Shown in pieces: positions 17,001 to 25,310 of a DNA stretch of 64,000 bases (position 1 is the first letter of the stretch; every line of letters begins with the position of its first letter). Both the position numbers and the translations under genes were made by a program. The stretch is from positions 102,693 through 166,692 of the forward strand of contig CBIHPK010000003.1 of the NCBI GenBank assembly GCA_966211675.1. The letters are read 5' to 3'. The notes beneath the pieces are model-generated. The model made no database searches. It saw only the letters and a list, made by a program, of their open reading frames with translations, and had not been told where the DNA came from. The DNA is from SCUS01 sp966211675 (GTDB taxonomy: Bacteria; Myxococcota_A; Polyangia; Polyangiales; Ga0077539).

Positions 17001-17849
17001 ATGCTCGCGATCTTTCCCCCTCCAGACGATCGGTTCTCCCCCGGCTGCGACGCGGTGCCCGACCCTCGCCCCGACGACGCGCGCTGGTGCGTCTTCCGCG
17101 GCTCCGAGCTCCTGCTGTTGCAGCGCAACACCTCCGACGCCCCTTCCCTGCTCGACCGTTCGGCGGTCGAGGGCCTCGGCATGCTGCGGGCGCACCACGT
17201 CGGTCGGATCGACGGTCACCCCGCCCTCGCCGGGGAGATCGCCCTCGGCGCCGGGCTGCCCGAAGGGCTCGTCGCGAGCAACCTCCGCGCGGCGGCGACG
17301 GCGCTCCCGGCGGCGGAGTGGACCGCGGCGGCGCTCGCCTCGCAGGTGCTCCACTGGGACCGCACCAACCGCTTCTGCGGCGACTGCGGCACGCCCATGA
17401 CCCAGCCCGTCGCCACCGAGCGGGCGAAGCGCTGCGGGCAGTGCGGCCACGTGGTGTACCCCCGGGTCTCGCCGTGCGTGATCGTGCTCATCCACGACGG
17501 CCCCCGGATGCTGCTGACGCGGCAGGCCTCGTGGCCCGCAGGGCGCTACGGGCTCGTGGCGGGCTTCGTCGAGGCGGGCGAGTCGCTGGAGTCCTGCGTG
17601 CGCCGCGAGGTGGCCGAGGAGACCGGGCTGCTGGTCGACGAGATCACCTACCAGGGCAGCCAGCCGTGGCCCTTTCCCCATCAGCTCATGATGGGCTTCG
17701 TCGCGCGCCACGCGGGCGGCGAGGTGGTCCTGCGCGACGGGGAGCTGGAGGAGGCGCGCTGGTTCGAGCCGGGCGCGCTGCCGACGCTGCCGCCGCGGCT
17801 GTCCATCGCGCGGTCGCTCATCGAGGACTTCCTCCGCCGCTCCCAGTGA
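17001..17849 (+). CDS. nudC: NADH/NAD+ pyrophosphatase, Nudix family
   Basis: The 282-residue product starts at ATG 17001. It has the full NudC architecture: an N-terminal domain, a four-Cys zinc ribbon (C126, C129, C145, C148), the Nudix box beginning at G189 with REVAEET at 202-208, and the diagnostic SQPWPFP motif at 220-226. It hydrolyses NAD(H) to NMN(H) and AMP (EC 3.6.1.22). In other bacteria NudC also removes NAD caps from RNA 5' ends. The zinc ligands and Nudix acids are all present, so it should be active. The start 13 bp after the DUF6918-like gene suggests one operon. Confidence 0.94.
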   Translation: MLAIFPPPDDRFSPGCDAVPDPRPDDARWCVFRGSELLLLQRNTSDAPSLLDRSAVEGLGMLRAHHVGRIDGHPALAGEIALGAGLPEGLVASNLRAAATALPAAEWTAAALASQVLHWDRTNRFCGDCGTPMTQPVATERAKRCGQCGHVVYPRVSPCVIVLIHDGPRMLLTRQASWPAGRYGLVAGFVEAGESLESCVRREVAEETGLLVDEITYQGSQPWPFPHQLMMGFVARHAGGEVVLRDGELEEARWFEPGALPTLPPRLSIARSLIEDFLRRSQ

Positions 17850-17931
17850 GGTCTTTACAGTGCGCGGCGGGAGGCACTACACCCGCCGCCGCGCGCCCCG
17901 CGTCGACTGTGGGCGCCGGAGGAGACAGGCT

Positions 17932-18696
17932 ATGGAACTCAGCACCTTCAAGATCATCGTCACGGGCGGGGCGCAGGGCATGGGCGCGCACTTCGCGAAG
18001 CGTCTGGTAGAGGCCGGAGCGCAGGTCGCGGTCGGGGACGTGAAGGAGGACGGCCTCGCGTCGCTCGCGGCCTCGGTGACGGGTCCGGGCAAGCTGCACA
18101 CGCGCAAGCTCAACGTGGCCGACGAGGCCGAGGTGGTGGACTTCGTCAACTGGGCGCACGGCGCGATGGGCGGGCTCAACGGCCTGATCAACAACGCCGG
18201 CATCCTGCGCGACGGGCTGCTGGTGAAGAAGGACCGCGAGACCGGCGCCATCACCAAGATGTCCCGCGACCAGTGGAACGCCGTCATCGACGTCAACCTC
18301 ACCGGCGCGACCATGATCGCCCGCGAGGTCATCGCGAAGATGATGGAGACCAACACCCGCCCCGGCGTGATCGTGAACATGTCGAGCATCGCCCGCTACG
18401 GCAACCGCGGCCAGTCGAACTACAGCGCGGCGAAGGCGGCGCTCGCGGCCAACACGCTGACCTGGGCGCGGGAGTTCGGGGCCTACGGCATCCGCGTGGG
18501 CGCCATCGCGCCGGGGATGATCGAGACCCCGATGACCCAGGGCATGAACCAGAAGGCGCGCGACGCGCTGGTGGAGAAGGTCCCGGCGGGGCGCGTGGGC
18601 GTGCCGGAGGACATCTGGCTGGGCGTGCGCTTCGTGCTCGAGTGCGACTACTTCACCGGCCGCACCATCGACATCGACGGCGGCCTCTCGATGTAG
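17932..18696 (+). CDS. short-chain dehydrogenase/reductase (FabG-like)
   Basis: ATG 17932 has GGAGGAGA just upstream; the frame before it is leader. The 254-residue enzyme has the SDR cofactor loop TGGAQGMG at 11-18, NNAG at 87-90, catalytic Ser151/152, Tyr164 and Lys168 (YSAAK) and the C-terminal IDIDGGLSM typical of 3-oxoacyl-ACP reductases and beta-hydroxyacyl-CoA dehydrogenases. Asp36 after the second strand predicts NAD rather than NADP preference. The substrate is unknown. A candidate TACAGT -10 element lies about 70 nt upstream, after the nudC stop. Confidence 0.9.
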   Translation: MELSTFKIIVTGGAQGMGAHFAKRLVEAGAQVAVGDVKEDGLASLAASVTGPGKLHTRKLNVADEAEVVDFVNWAHGAMGGLNGLINNAGILRDGLLVKKDRETGAITKMSRDQWNAVIDVNLTGATMIAREVIAKMMETNTRPGVIVNMSSIARYGNRGQSNYSAAKAALAANTLTWAREFGAYGIRVGAIAPGMIETPMTQGMNQKARDALVEKVPAGRVGVPEDIWLGVRFVLECDYFTGRTIDIDGGLSM

Positions 18697-18700
18697 CCGA

Positions 18701-19891
18701 TCAGTGCCTCGGCCTCCTCAGCGAGATCACGTTCTGGCTGAGGAGGTTGTAGAGCGTGCGGAGCACCTCGAGCTGCGGCATCGTGGAGACGTCGATGATC
18801 TCCTCGATGCTGGAGGTGCCGTCCACCAGCGAGAGCACGAAGCCCGCGCGGTGGTCGAGCGCCAGCCAGCGCAGCTCGGCGTGGGGGATCATCATCACCG
18901 GCACCTGGTCGAGCGCCCCGAGGCGGCCGACGTAGATCGCGCGGAGCTTGGTGCGCGAGGTGTCCGCGATGCGGCGCGCCTCGGAGTCGGTGCGGTCGAT
19001 CTCGAGCAGGGTCTCGGCGAGGGAGAGCGCGCCGGTGAAGTCGCCGAGCTCGTAGCGGTCGATCATCTCGCGCCGGGTCGACGGGGGCGTGAGCACGCGC
19101 TGCGAGGCCGACGGGCGTGGCGGCGGCGGCGAGCGCTGGGCCTCCGGGGGGATGGGGTGAGGCACCACGGGGGTCTGCTGAGCGCGCGGCACCTCGGTCA
19201 CGGGCACCACCGGCGTCGAGCGCTGCTGCGTGGACTTCTCCGAGCGGCTCTCCACCCGCGGGAGCGAGCGCCCGGAGGTCGAGACGTCCTCGAACTCCAG
19301 GTCGTCGAGGTCGGCCGACGGAAGCTCCGGGTGCGCGGGCACCGGCGGTGGGCGCGACACCGCGGTTCGGCCTGACGCGCCCGGGAGGGGAACGACCTGC
19401 GGCGCGGGGCGGGCGACGGGCGCTCTCGGCACCGGCGTACGCTGGCGGTGCGTCCCAGACCGGGGGGGCGTCTCGGAGGGCCGGACGGGAGCGGCGGGCG
19501 CCTCGCTGGTCGGAGGGGGAGGAGGCGCGGTGGGGGGCGGCAGCGGGGTGGCGCCGAACATCATGGTCCCCTGGAAGCGCCGGGTGGTCTCGGGCTTCGG
19601 AGGCGCGGAGACGCTCACCGCCCCGATGGGAGCGATCGGCAGCGGCCCGCCGAAGTCCGTGAACTCCTCTTCGGACTGGACCTCGATCGGCGGAGGGACC
19701 GAGACCGAGGGGGTCTCCATGTCCCAGTCCCAGGAATCGGAGAGGGGATCCGGTGCGGGCGTGAGCTTCCGCGAAACCTCCGGCGGCCCGGGTGCCTTCG
19801 GGGCCGGCACCGGAGACTCTTCATCCAGGAGATCGAACCAGTCGTCGATCTCCGATCCGGTCGGTGTCTTTCGGCCCTCACGGGTTGCCAT
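18701..19891 (-). CDS. proline-rich protein with myxobacterial C-terminal regulatory domain
   Basis: Translation from ATG 19891 gives 396 residues. Residues 1-265 are disordered and rich in Pro, Ser, Thr and acidic residues, with short hydrophobic spots. Residues about 275-315 look like one TPR-type helix pair (YELGDFTGALSLAETLLEID). The C-terminal 80 residues read ...FVLSLVDGTSSIEEIIDVSTMPQLEVLRTLYNLLSQNVI, a module I know from many Myxococcota regulators that often also carry TPRs or response-regulator domains. The gene follows dnaK by 32 bp on the same strand, so it probably belongs to the dnaK transcript. Its role is unknown; a chaperone client or adaptor is conceivable. Confidence 0.75.
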   Translation of the reverse strand: MATREGRKTPTGSEIDDWFDLLDEESPVPAPKAPGPPEVSRKLTPAPDPLSDSWDWDMETPSVSVPPPIEVQSEEEFTDFGGPLPIAPIGAVSVSAPPKPETTRRFQGTMMFGATPLPPPTAPPPPPTSEAPAAPVRPSETPPRSGTHRQRTPVPRAPVARPAPQVVPLPGASGRTAVSRPPPVPAHPELPSADLDDLEFEDVSTSGRSLPRVESRSEKSTQQRSTPVVPVTEVPRAQQTPVVPHPIPPEAQRSPPPPRPSASQRVLTPPSTRREMIDRYELGDFTGALSLAETLLEIDRTDSEARRIADTSRTKLRAIYVGRLGALDQVPVMMIPHAELRWLALDHRAGFVLSLVDGTSSIEEIIDVSTMPQLEVLRTLYNLLSQNVISLRRPRH

Positions 19892-19923
19892 CAACGCAAT
19901 CCTCTGGTTCCCCTCGTCAACAC

Positions 19924-21759
19924 TCAGGCCTTCGCCACCACGCCCTTGAACATCCGGAAGGTCCTCGACAGCGCCTCGACCTGCTCCTTCAGCGCCGCCG
20001 AGTCGTGCCGATCGATCGCCACCTTGGTGCGCTCGATCACCCCTTGAGCCTTGTCGAGCGCGTCGCGGCCGTAGTCGCTGCCGCCCACGACCTTCGAGAC
20101 CTTGTCGAAGAGCCGCTCGATCTCGTGCATCAGCCCCTCGGCCTCCTGCCGCCGGGCCTCGTACTCCTCGTCGCGCTTGCGCTCGACCGCGAACTCCTTG
20201 CCCGCGTCGATCATGGCCTCGATCTCCTCGCGGGTGAGCCCCGAGGTGGCCGTCACCGTGATCGACTGCTCCTTGCCGGTCTCGAGGTCCTTGGCGTGCA
20301 CGCTCACGATGCCGTCGGCGTTGATCTCGAAGGTCACCTCGATTTCTACCACTCCAGCGGGCGCGCGACGAAGACCGGTGAGGATGAACTCCCCGAGCAG
20401 CTCGTTCTGGTCGGCCTGGTCGCTCTCGCCCTGCATCACCAGGATCTTCACCGCCGTCTGGTTGTCCCGCGACGTGGTGAAGGTCTTGCCGCGCGCCGTC
20501 GGCACCGTGGTGTCCTTCGGGATCAGCGGCTCCATGAGCCCGCCCGCCACCATCATGCCGAGGGTCTGCGGGGTCACGTCGAGCAGCACCACGCGGTTGG
20601 CCGTGGGGCCCTCGTCCTCGAGCAGCGCCGAGCCCTGGATCGCCGCGCCGATGGCCACCACCTCGTCGGGGTGCACCCCCTTGCTCGGCTCGCGCCCGAG
20701 GAACTCCGCCACGCTGCGCTCGACCAGCGGCATGCGGGTCATGCCGCCCACGAGGATGACGTCCTCGACGTCCTCGCGGTGCAGCCCGGCGTCGTCGAGT
20801 GTCTGCCTCATGATGTCGACGGTCTTCTGCACCAGGTCGGCCGTGAGGTGCTCGAAGTCCGCGCGCGACAGCACCCGCTGCAGGTGCAGCGCCTCGTTGC
20901 GGCCCGAGGAGATGATGAACGGGAGGTTGATCTCGACCTCGCGCACCGACGACAGCTCGACCTTGGCCTTCTCCGCGGCGTCCTTCAGGCGCTGCAGGGC
21001 CATGCGGTCTTTACGGAGGTCGATGCCGTGCTCGTCGCGGAAGCCCTCGACCAGCCAGTCGATGACCCGGGAGTCGAAGTCCTCGCCGCCCAGGAAGGTG
21101 TCGCCCGCGGTCGAGATCACCTTGAACACCCCGGTCGAGCCGATCTCGAGGATCGACACGTCGAAGGTGCCGCCGCCCAGGTCGTACACCGCCACGGTGC
21201 GGTCGATGTTGCGCCCGAACCCGTAGGCCAGCGCCGCCGCCGTGGGCTCGTTGATGATCCGGATGACCTCCAGGCCCGCGATGGCCCCCGCGTCCTTGGT
21301 CGCCTGGCGCTGGTTGTCGTTGAAGTACGCCGGCACCGTCACGACGGCCTTCTGCACCTCGTGACCCAGGTACTCCTCGGCGATGAGCTTCATCTCCGCC
21401 AGCACCATCGCCGAGATCTCGGGCACCGAGTGCGCCTTGTCCCGCAGCGAGATGCGCACGTCCCCGTGCGGGCCCTCGACGATGTTGTAGGAGGCCGTGG
21501 AGGCCACCTGCTTCACCTGAGGGCTGTTCCACTTGCGCCCGATGAGGCGCTTCGCCGAGTAGACCGTGTTCTCCGCGTTGGTGATCGCCTGGCGCTTTGC
21601 GAGGTGCCCCACCAGCCGCTTTCCTGCTTCGGTCATCGCCACCATCGACGGCGTGGTCTTGTACCCGCCCCGATTTGCGATCACGACCGCGGTGCCGTTT
21701 TCAACGACGGCAACACAGGAATTTGTCGTACCCAGATCGATCCCGATGACCTTTTCCAT
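19924..21759 (-). CDS. dnaK: Hsp70 chaperone DnaK
   Basis: ATG 21759 begins with EKVIGIDLGTTNSCVAV, the canonical DnaK start, and gives 611 residues. Nucleotide-binding motifs are present (VVTVPAYFNDNQRQAT, IINEPTAAALAYG, VYDLGGGTFDVS, VILVGGMTRMP), followed by the DVTPQTLGM linker-proximal stretch and the beta-sandwich substrate domain. The C-terminal helical lid lacks the usual long tail ending in EEVD-like acids. It is an ATP-driven cytoplasmic protein folding factor. No dnaJ or grpE is adjacent, which suggests that it is a secondary DnaK rather than the main heat-shock locus. No CIRCE-like element is seen upstream. Confidence 0.93.
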   Translation of the reverse strand: MEKVIGIDLGTTNSCVAVVENGTAVVIANRGGYKTTPSMVAMTEAGKRLVGHLAKRQAITNAENTVYSAKRLIGRKWNSPQVKQVASTASYNIVEGPHGDVRISLRDKAHSVPEISAMVLAEMKLIAEEYLGHEVQKAVVTVPAYFNDNQRQATKDAGAIAGLEVIRIINEPTAAALAYGFGRNIDRTVAVYDLGGGTFDVSILEIGSTGVFKVISTAGDTFLGGEDFDSRVIDWLVEGFRDEHGIDLRKDRMALQRLKDAAEKAKVELSSVREVEINLPFIISSGRNEALHLQRVLSRADFEHLTADLVQKTVDIMRQTLDDAGLHREDVEDVILVGGMTRMPLVERSVAEFLGREPSKGVHPDEVVAIGAAIQGSALLEDEGPTANRVVLLDVTPQTLGMMVAGGLMEPLIPKDTTVPTARGKTFTTSRDNQTAVKILVMQGESDQADQNELLGEFILTGLRRAPAGVVEIEVTFEINADGIVSVHAKDLETGKEQSITVTATSGLTREEIEAMIDAGKEFAVERKRDEEYEARRQEAEGLMHEIERLFDKVSKVVGGSDYGRDALDKAQGVIERTKVAIDRHDSAALKEQVEALSRTFRMFKGVVAKA

Positions 21760-21817
21760 CCGAGAACCCGCTCGTTGAGGACGACCCGTCGTCCACTCTA
21801 CGGTCGTCCAGTCCGCA

Positions 21818-21832
21818 CCCGTTGGCAACGGG
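21818..21832. promoter_or_regulatory. 15-bp perfect inverted repeat between argF and dnaK
   Basis: CCCGTTG-G-CAACGGG forms two 7-bp arms around one base, 58 bp before the dnaK start and 40 bp after the argF stop. It has no T-run after it on the minus strand, so a terminator is less likely than a protein-binding site. Confidence 0.35.
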
Positions 21833-21872
21833 CATGTTCGCCCGCCGCGTCGATTCAGCAGCGTTCAGCCCG

Positions 21873-22775
21873 TTACCGCATCAAGAACTCCATCAGCGCC
21901 TTCTGTGCGTGAAGTCGGTTCTCCGCCTCGTCCCACACCGCGACGTTCTCGCCGTCGAGCAGCGCCGCGTCGATCTCCTCACCGCGGTGCGCCGGGAGGC
22001 AGTGCAGCACCATCGCGCCGGGGTTCGCCTCGCTCAACAGCCGGGCGTTGACCTGGTAGCCCGCGAAGGCCGCGCGCCGCGCCTCCGCGTCGCCCTCCTG
22101 GCCCATCGACGCCCAGACGTCGGTGATCACGATGTCCGCGCCTCGCGCGGCCTCGCGAGGGTCGAGCACCTGCCACACGTTGGCCGGGAGCTCCCGGGCC
22201 TTGAAGCCGTAGCCCTCCGGCGACGCGACGGTGAGCGCGAGCCCCAGCCGCTCGGCCGCCTCGACCCAGCTGCGCGCGACGTTGTTGGCGTCGCCGATCC
22301 AGGCGTAGCGGAGGCCCTCCAGCGAGCCGCGGCGCTCGCGCACGGTGAGCAGGTCGGCCAGGATCTGGCACGGGTGGTGGTCGTCCGTCAGCGCGTTGAT
22401 CACCGGCACCGAGGCGGCCGAGGCGAGGGCCTCGATGCGGTCGTGCCCCGCGGTGCGCAGCACGATCGCGTGCACGTAGCGCGAGAGCGTGCGGGCCGTG
22501 TCCTCGATGGACTCGCCGCGCCCGAGCTGCATGTCCCGGGTGTTGAGCACCACCGGGTGCGCCCCGAGCTCGAAGGCCCCGACCTCGAAGGACACCCGGG
22601 TGCGCGTGGAGGACTTCTCGAAGATCAGCGCGACGCTGCGCCCCTCGAGGGACCGCCGCTGCCCGCCGTGCCGACGCTGGTTCTTCATCGCCGTCGCGTG
22701 GTCGAGCAGCTGCCGCAGCTCGTCGCCGGACAGGTCGGACACGCGGAGGAAATCGCGCTTCACCTTCGGGGTCAT
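21873..22775 (-). CDS. argF: ornithine carbamoyltransferase
   Basis: The 300-residue enzyme starts at ATG 22775, which overlaps the argD stop (ATGA on the minus strand). It has the carbamoyl-phosphate loop STRTR at 56-60, HPCQ at 134-137 and HCLPAHRGEEI from 258, all diagnostic of anabolic ornithine transcarbamylases (EC 2.1.3.3). It converts ornithine and carbamoyl phosphate to citrulline in the cytoplasm. It is the last gene of the argB - small gene - argD - argF run. argG, argH, argC and argJ are not in the window. Confidence 0.95.
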   Translation of the reverse strand: MTPKVKRDFLRVSDLSGDELRQLLDHATAMKNQRRHGGQRRSLEGRSVALIFEKSSTRTRVSFEVGAFELGAHPVVLNTRDMQLGRGESIEDTARTLSRYVHAIVLRTAGHDRIEALASAASVPVINALTDDHHPCQILADLLTVRERRGSLEGLRYAWIGDANNVARSWVEAAERLGLALTVASPEGYGFKARELPANVWQVLDPREAARGADIVITDVWASMGQEGDAEARRAAFAGYQVNARLLSEANPGAMVLHCLPAHRGEEIDAALLDGENVAVWDEAENRLHAQKALMEFLMR

Positions 22776-23989
22776 GTCGTCTCCCTGGGCATCTCGGAGA
22801 GCACTCCGTCGAGCACCGCGAGGCCCTCTTCGAGCTCCGCCTCGGTCACGATCAACGGCGGGGCGAAGCGCAGCACCCGGTCGCCCGCCTGGGCGATGAG
22901 CACCCCGCGGTCGCGCATCGCGCCGAGCACCTCGCGGGCCTCGACGTGGTCGGCCAGCACCAGGCCGCAGAGCAGCCCCCGGCCCCGAGCGCCCTTCACC
23001 AGCGTGGGGTGCTTCGCCGCGAGCCCCTCCAGCTTCGACAGGAACCACGCGCCCTTCGTCGCCGCGCCCTCGATGAGCCCCTCGCGGTCTAGGACCTCCA
23101 GCACCGCGAGCCCCGCCGCGCAGGCCAGGGGGTTGCCGCCGAAGGTGCTCCCGTGCGTCCCCGGAGCGAGCGCCTCGGCGTACTTCTCGCGCACCAGGAA
23201 GGCCCCGATGGGCACGCCGCCGCCCATGCCCTTGGCGATCGTGAGCACGTCCGGGAGCACCCCCTCGTGCTGCACCGCCAGGTACTTCCCGCTGCGCCCG
23301 ACGCCGGTCTGGATCTCGTCGACGATGAGCAGAGCGCCCCTCTCGTCGCAGAGCGCGCGGAGTCCCTGGAGGTATCCCGGCGGGGCGGGCATCACGCCCC
23401 CTTCGCCCTGCACCGGCTCGATGATGATGGCCGCGGTGCGGTCGTTGACCCGTCGGCGCATCGCCTCGAGGTCGCCGTACTTCACCTGCGAGACGCCCGG
23501 CAGCCGGGGGCCGAAGCCCTCCCAGTACTTGGTCGTCCCGGTCATCGCGACGGAGCCCATGGAGCGGCCGTGGAACGAGCTCCACGTCGCCACGATGTCC
23601 ACCCGGTCGGGGTCGCCCTGGGTGAAGAACCACCGACGCGACAGCTTGAGCGCCCCCTCGTTGGCCTCGGTGCCGCTGTTGGTGAAGAACACCCGGTCCA
23701 TCCCGGTGCGGGCGCAGAGCTGCGCGGCGAGCTCGATCTGCCGGTCGTTGTAGTAGAGGTTGGCGATGTGCCCGAGGCGGCCCGCCTGCTCGCTGATCGC
23801 CTTCACCAGCGCCGGGTGCGAGTGGCCGAGCACGCACACCGCGATGCCGGCGTAGAGGTCGAGGTAGGAGCGGCCCTCGGTGTCGTAGAGCCGACAGCCC
23901 TCTCCGCGGGTGATGACCAGCGGGGGTTGCTTGTAGGTCTTCAACAGGTGGCGCCCCGCGAGCGCCAGCAACGCTTTGGTATCAGCCAT
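22772..23989 (-). CDS. argD: acetylornithine aminotransferase
   Basis: The 405-residue class-III aminotransferase starts at ATG 23989, five bases after the stop of the small upstream gene. PLP-binding residues are in place: NSGTEANEGALK at about 104-115, the Asp of VDEIQTGVGR at 224 and the Schiff-base Lys253 in IAKGMGGG. It transaminates N-acetylglutamate semialdehyde to N-acetylornithine (EC 2.6.1.11) and often also acts in lysine synthesis. Coupling to argF by ATGA and the argB neighbour make the arginine role secure. Confidence 0.94.
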   Translation of the reverse strand: MADTKALLALAGRHLLKTYKQPPLVITRGEGCRLYDTEGRSYLDLYAGIAVCVLGHSHPALVKAISEQAGRLGHIANLYYNDRQIELAAQLCARTGMDRVFFTNSGTEANEGALKLSRRWFFTQGDPDRVDIVATWSSFHGRSMGSVAMTGTTKYWEGFGPRLPGVSQVKYGDLEAMRRRVNDRTAAIIIEPVQGEGGVMPAPPGYLQGLRALCDERGALLIVDEIQTGVGRSGKYLAVQHEGVLPDVLTIAKGMGGGVPIGAFLVREKYAEALAPGTHGSTFGGNPLACAAGLAVLEVLDREGLIEGAATKGAWFLSKLEGLAAKHPTLVKGARGRGLLCGLVLADHVEAREVLGAMRDRGVLIAQAGDRVLRFAPPLIVTEAELEEGLAVLDGVLSEMPRETT

Positions 23990-23994
23990 ATTGT

Positions 23995-24231
23995 CTACGG
24001 CTCTACCACCGATCTCCCGAGGCGCGCCAGCGTGAGCGAGGCCACCCGGCGGAGCGTGACGCTGCACGGATCGCAGCCTCCGTCGCAGCACCGGGGCCAC
24101 TGCGACACCGGCATCCGGAGCAGCGGCCGCACGCAGGAGCGGTAGTACTCCGGGAGCCCGCCCTCGTCGGCGCTCTCCGCGAGCGCCTGGTCGATCGCCT
24201 CGGCGGGGACGCCGTCGAGGGGGTCGCTCAT
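23995..24231 (-). CDS. small protein with CCxxGCxxC motif inside the arginine operon
   Basis: This 78-residue gene starts at ATG 24231, which overlaps the argB stop (ATGA), and ends 5 bp before argD, so it is locked into the operon. The N-terminal half is acidic and helical. Then PVSQWPRCCDGGCDPC places C48, C49, C53 and C56 in a cluster that resembles the short oxidoreductase-like motif of Pfam PF09791 (CCGSGCxxC), followed by a basic Arg-rich helix. A further Cys is at 33. Metal binding is likely from the spacing but unproven. I know no arginine-biosynthesis protein of this kind. Frame, coupling and composition argue that it is real. Confidence 0.75.
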   Translation of the reverse strand: MSDPLDGVPAEAIDQALAESADEGGLPEYYRSCVRPLLRMPVSQWPRCCDGGCDPCSVTLRRVASLTLARLGRSVVEP

Positions 24232-25100
24232 CCGCGCACGATCTCCGTGCCGACGCCGTCGTTGGTGAAGATCTCGAGCAGCACCGCGTGGGCGCAGCGG
24301 CCGTCGAGGATGTGCACCTTGCGCACGCCGCCGGAGATCGCGTCGAGGGCGCACTCCACCTTCGGGATCATCCCGCCGTCGATCACCCGGTCGGCGATCC
24401 ACTGCCGCGCGGTGGCGCTGTTGAGCGAGCTCGCGAAGGCGCCGTCGGCGCCCCGCACGCCCTGCACGTCGGTGAGCAGGATGAGCTTCTCCGCGCGCAG
24501 CGCCTCGGCCACCTTGCCCGCGGCGGTGTCGGCGTTGAGGTTGAGCGAGGCCCCGTGCTCGTCGACGCCGATGGGAGCGATCACCGGGATGAAGCCCGCG
24601 CGGGTGAGCTCGACCACCACGTCGGGCGTGACGTGGCGCACCTCGCCCACGCGGCCGAGGTCGACGACCTCCCCGTCGCGGGTGGTGTAGGGCGCGACGC
24701 GGTCGGCCAGCACGAAGCCGTCGTCCTTGCCGGAGAGCCCCACCGCGCGCCCGCCGTGCCGGCAGATGAGCGACACGATGTCCTGGTTGATGGAGCCCGC
24801 GAGCACCATCTCGACGACCTCCATGGAGGCGTCGTCGGTGACGCGCAGCCCGTCGACGAAGCGCGACTGCACCCCGGACTGCTTGAGCATCGTGGAGATC
24901 TGCGGGCCGCCGCCGTGCACCACCACCACGTTGATGCCGATGTACTTCAGCAGGCACACGTCCTTGGCGAAGCTCTCCTTGAGCTCCGGCGCGACCATGG
25001 CGTGCCCGCCGTACTTGATCACGAACGTCCGACCCTGGAAGCGCCTGATGAACGGCATCGCTTCCAGCAGCACCCTGGCCTTCTCGACAGCGGTTTCCAC
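24228..25100 (-). CDS. argB: acetylglutamate kinase
   Basis: GTG 25100 gives 290 residues; it is the only start that includes the complete N-terminal helix. Landmarks are FVIKYGGHAM with Lys29, VVVHGGGPQI, a SINQDIVSLI stretch, GLSGKDDG, and LNLNADTAAGKVAEAL with the catalytic Asp. It phosphorylates N-acetylglutamate (EC 2.7.2.8), the committed step of arginine synthesis. The N-terminal helix of about 20 residues before the kinase core resembles that of hexameric, arginine-inhibited enzymes, so feedback inhibition is plausible. It is the first gene of the operon. Confidence 0.95.
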   Translation of the reverse strand: METAVEKARVLLEAMPFIRRFQGRTFVIKYGGHAMVAPELKESFAKDVCLLKYIGINVVVVHGGGPQISTMLKQSGVQSRFVDGLRVTDDASMEVVEMVLAGSINQDIVSLICRHGGRAVGLSGKDDGFVLADRVAPYTTRDGEVVDLGRVGEVRHVTPDVVVELTRAGFIPVIAPIGVDEHGASLNLNADTAAGKVAEALRAEKLILLTDVQGVRGADGAFASSLNSATARQWIADRVIDGGMIPKVECALDAISGGVRKVHILDGRCAHAVLLEIFTNDGVGTEIVRG

Positions 25101-25168
25101 GCGCGGCTTCTACGGGATTCATAGCCTCCGCACAAGCGCCCGCTCCCCCTCCGCGGGGTCCGCTCGCC

Positions 25169-25183
25169 CGCGATTGAATCGCG
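25169..25183. promoter_or_regulatory. 15-bp perfect inverted repeat upstream of argB
   Basis: CGCGATT-G-AATCGCG lies in the 210-bp divergent region, 68 bp before the argB start and 127 bp before the secreted-protein start. It has the same 7-1-7 geometry as the repeat at 21818 but a different sequence. It could be an operator for either gene; it does not look like an ArgR box. Confidence 0.35.
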
Positions 25184-25310
25184 CCGCGGGAACCAACGTT
25201 CACCGCCGCGGTCAGACGCGCTTGACCCGCACCGCCGCGATCCCGGAGGATCGTCGGCGGGACACCGCTCAACTCGCCCTTCGCTCCACTCCACGGACGC
25301 CGGAGACTCC

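Noticed and set aside
21818..21832. Rho-independent terminator after argF
   Set aside because: The 7-bp stem has no following T-run on the minus strand; kept as a possible operator instead.
21760..21872. CIRCE heat-shock operator upstream of dnaK
   Set aside because: No TTAGCACTC-N9-GAGTGCTAA-like sequence is present.
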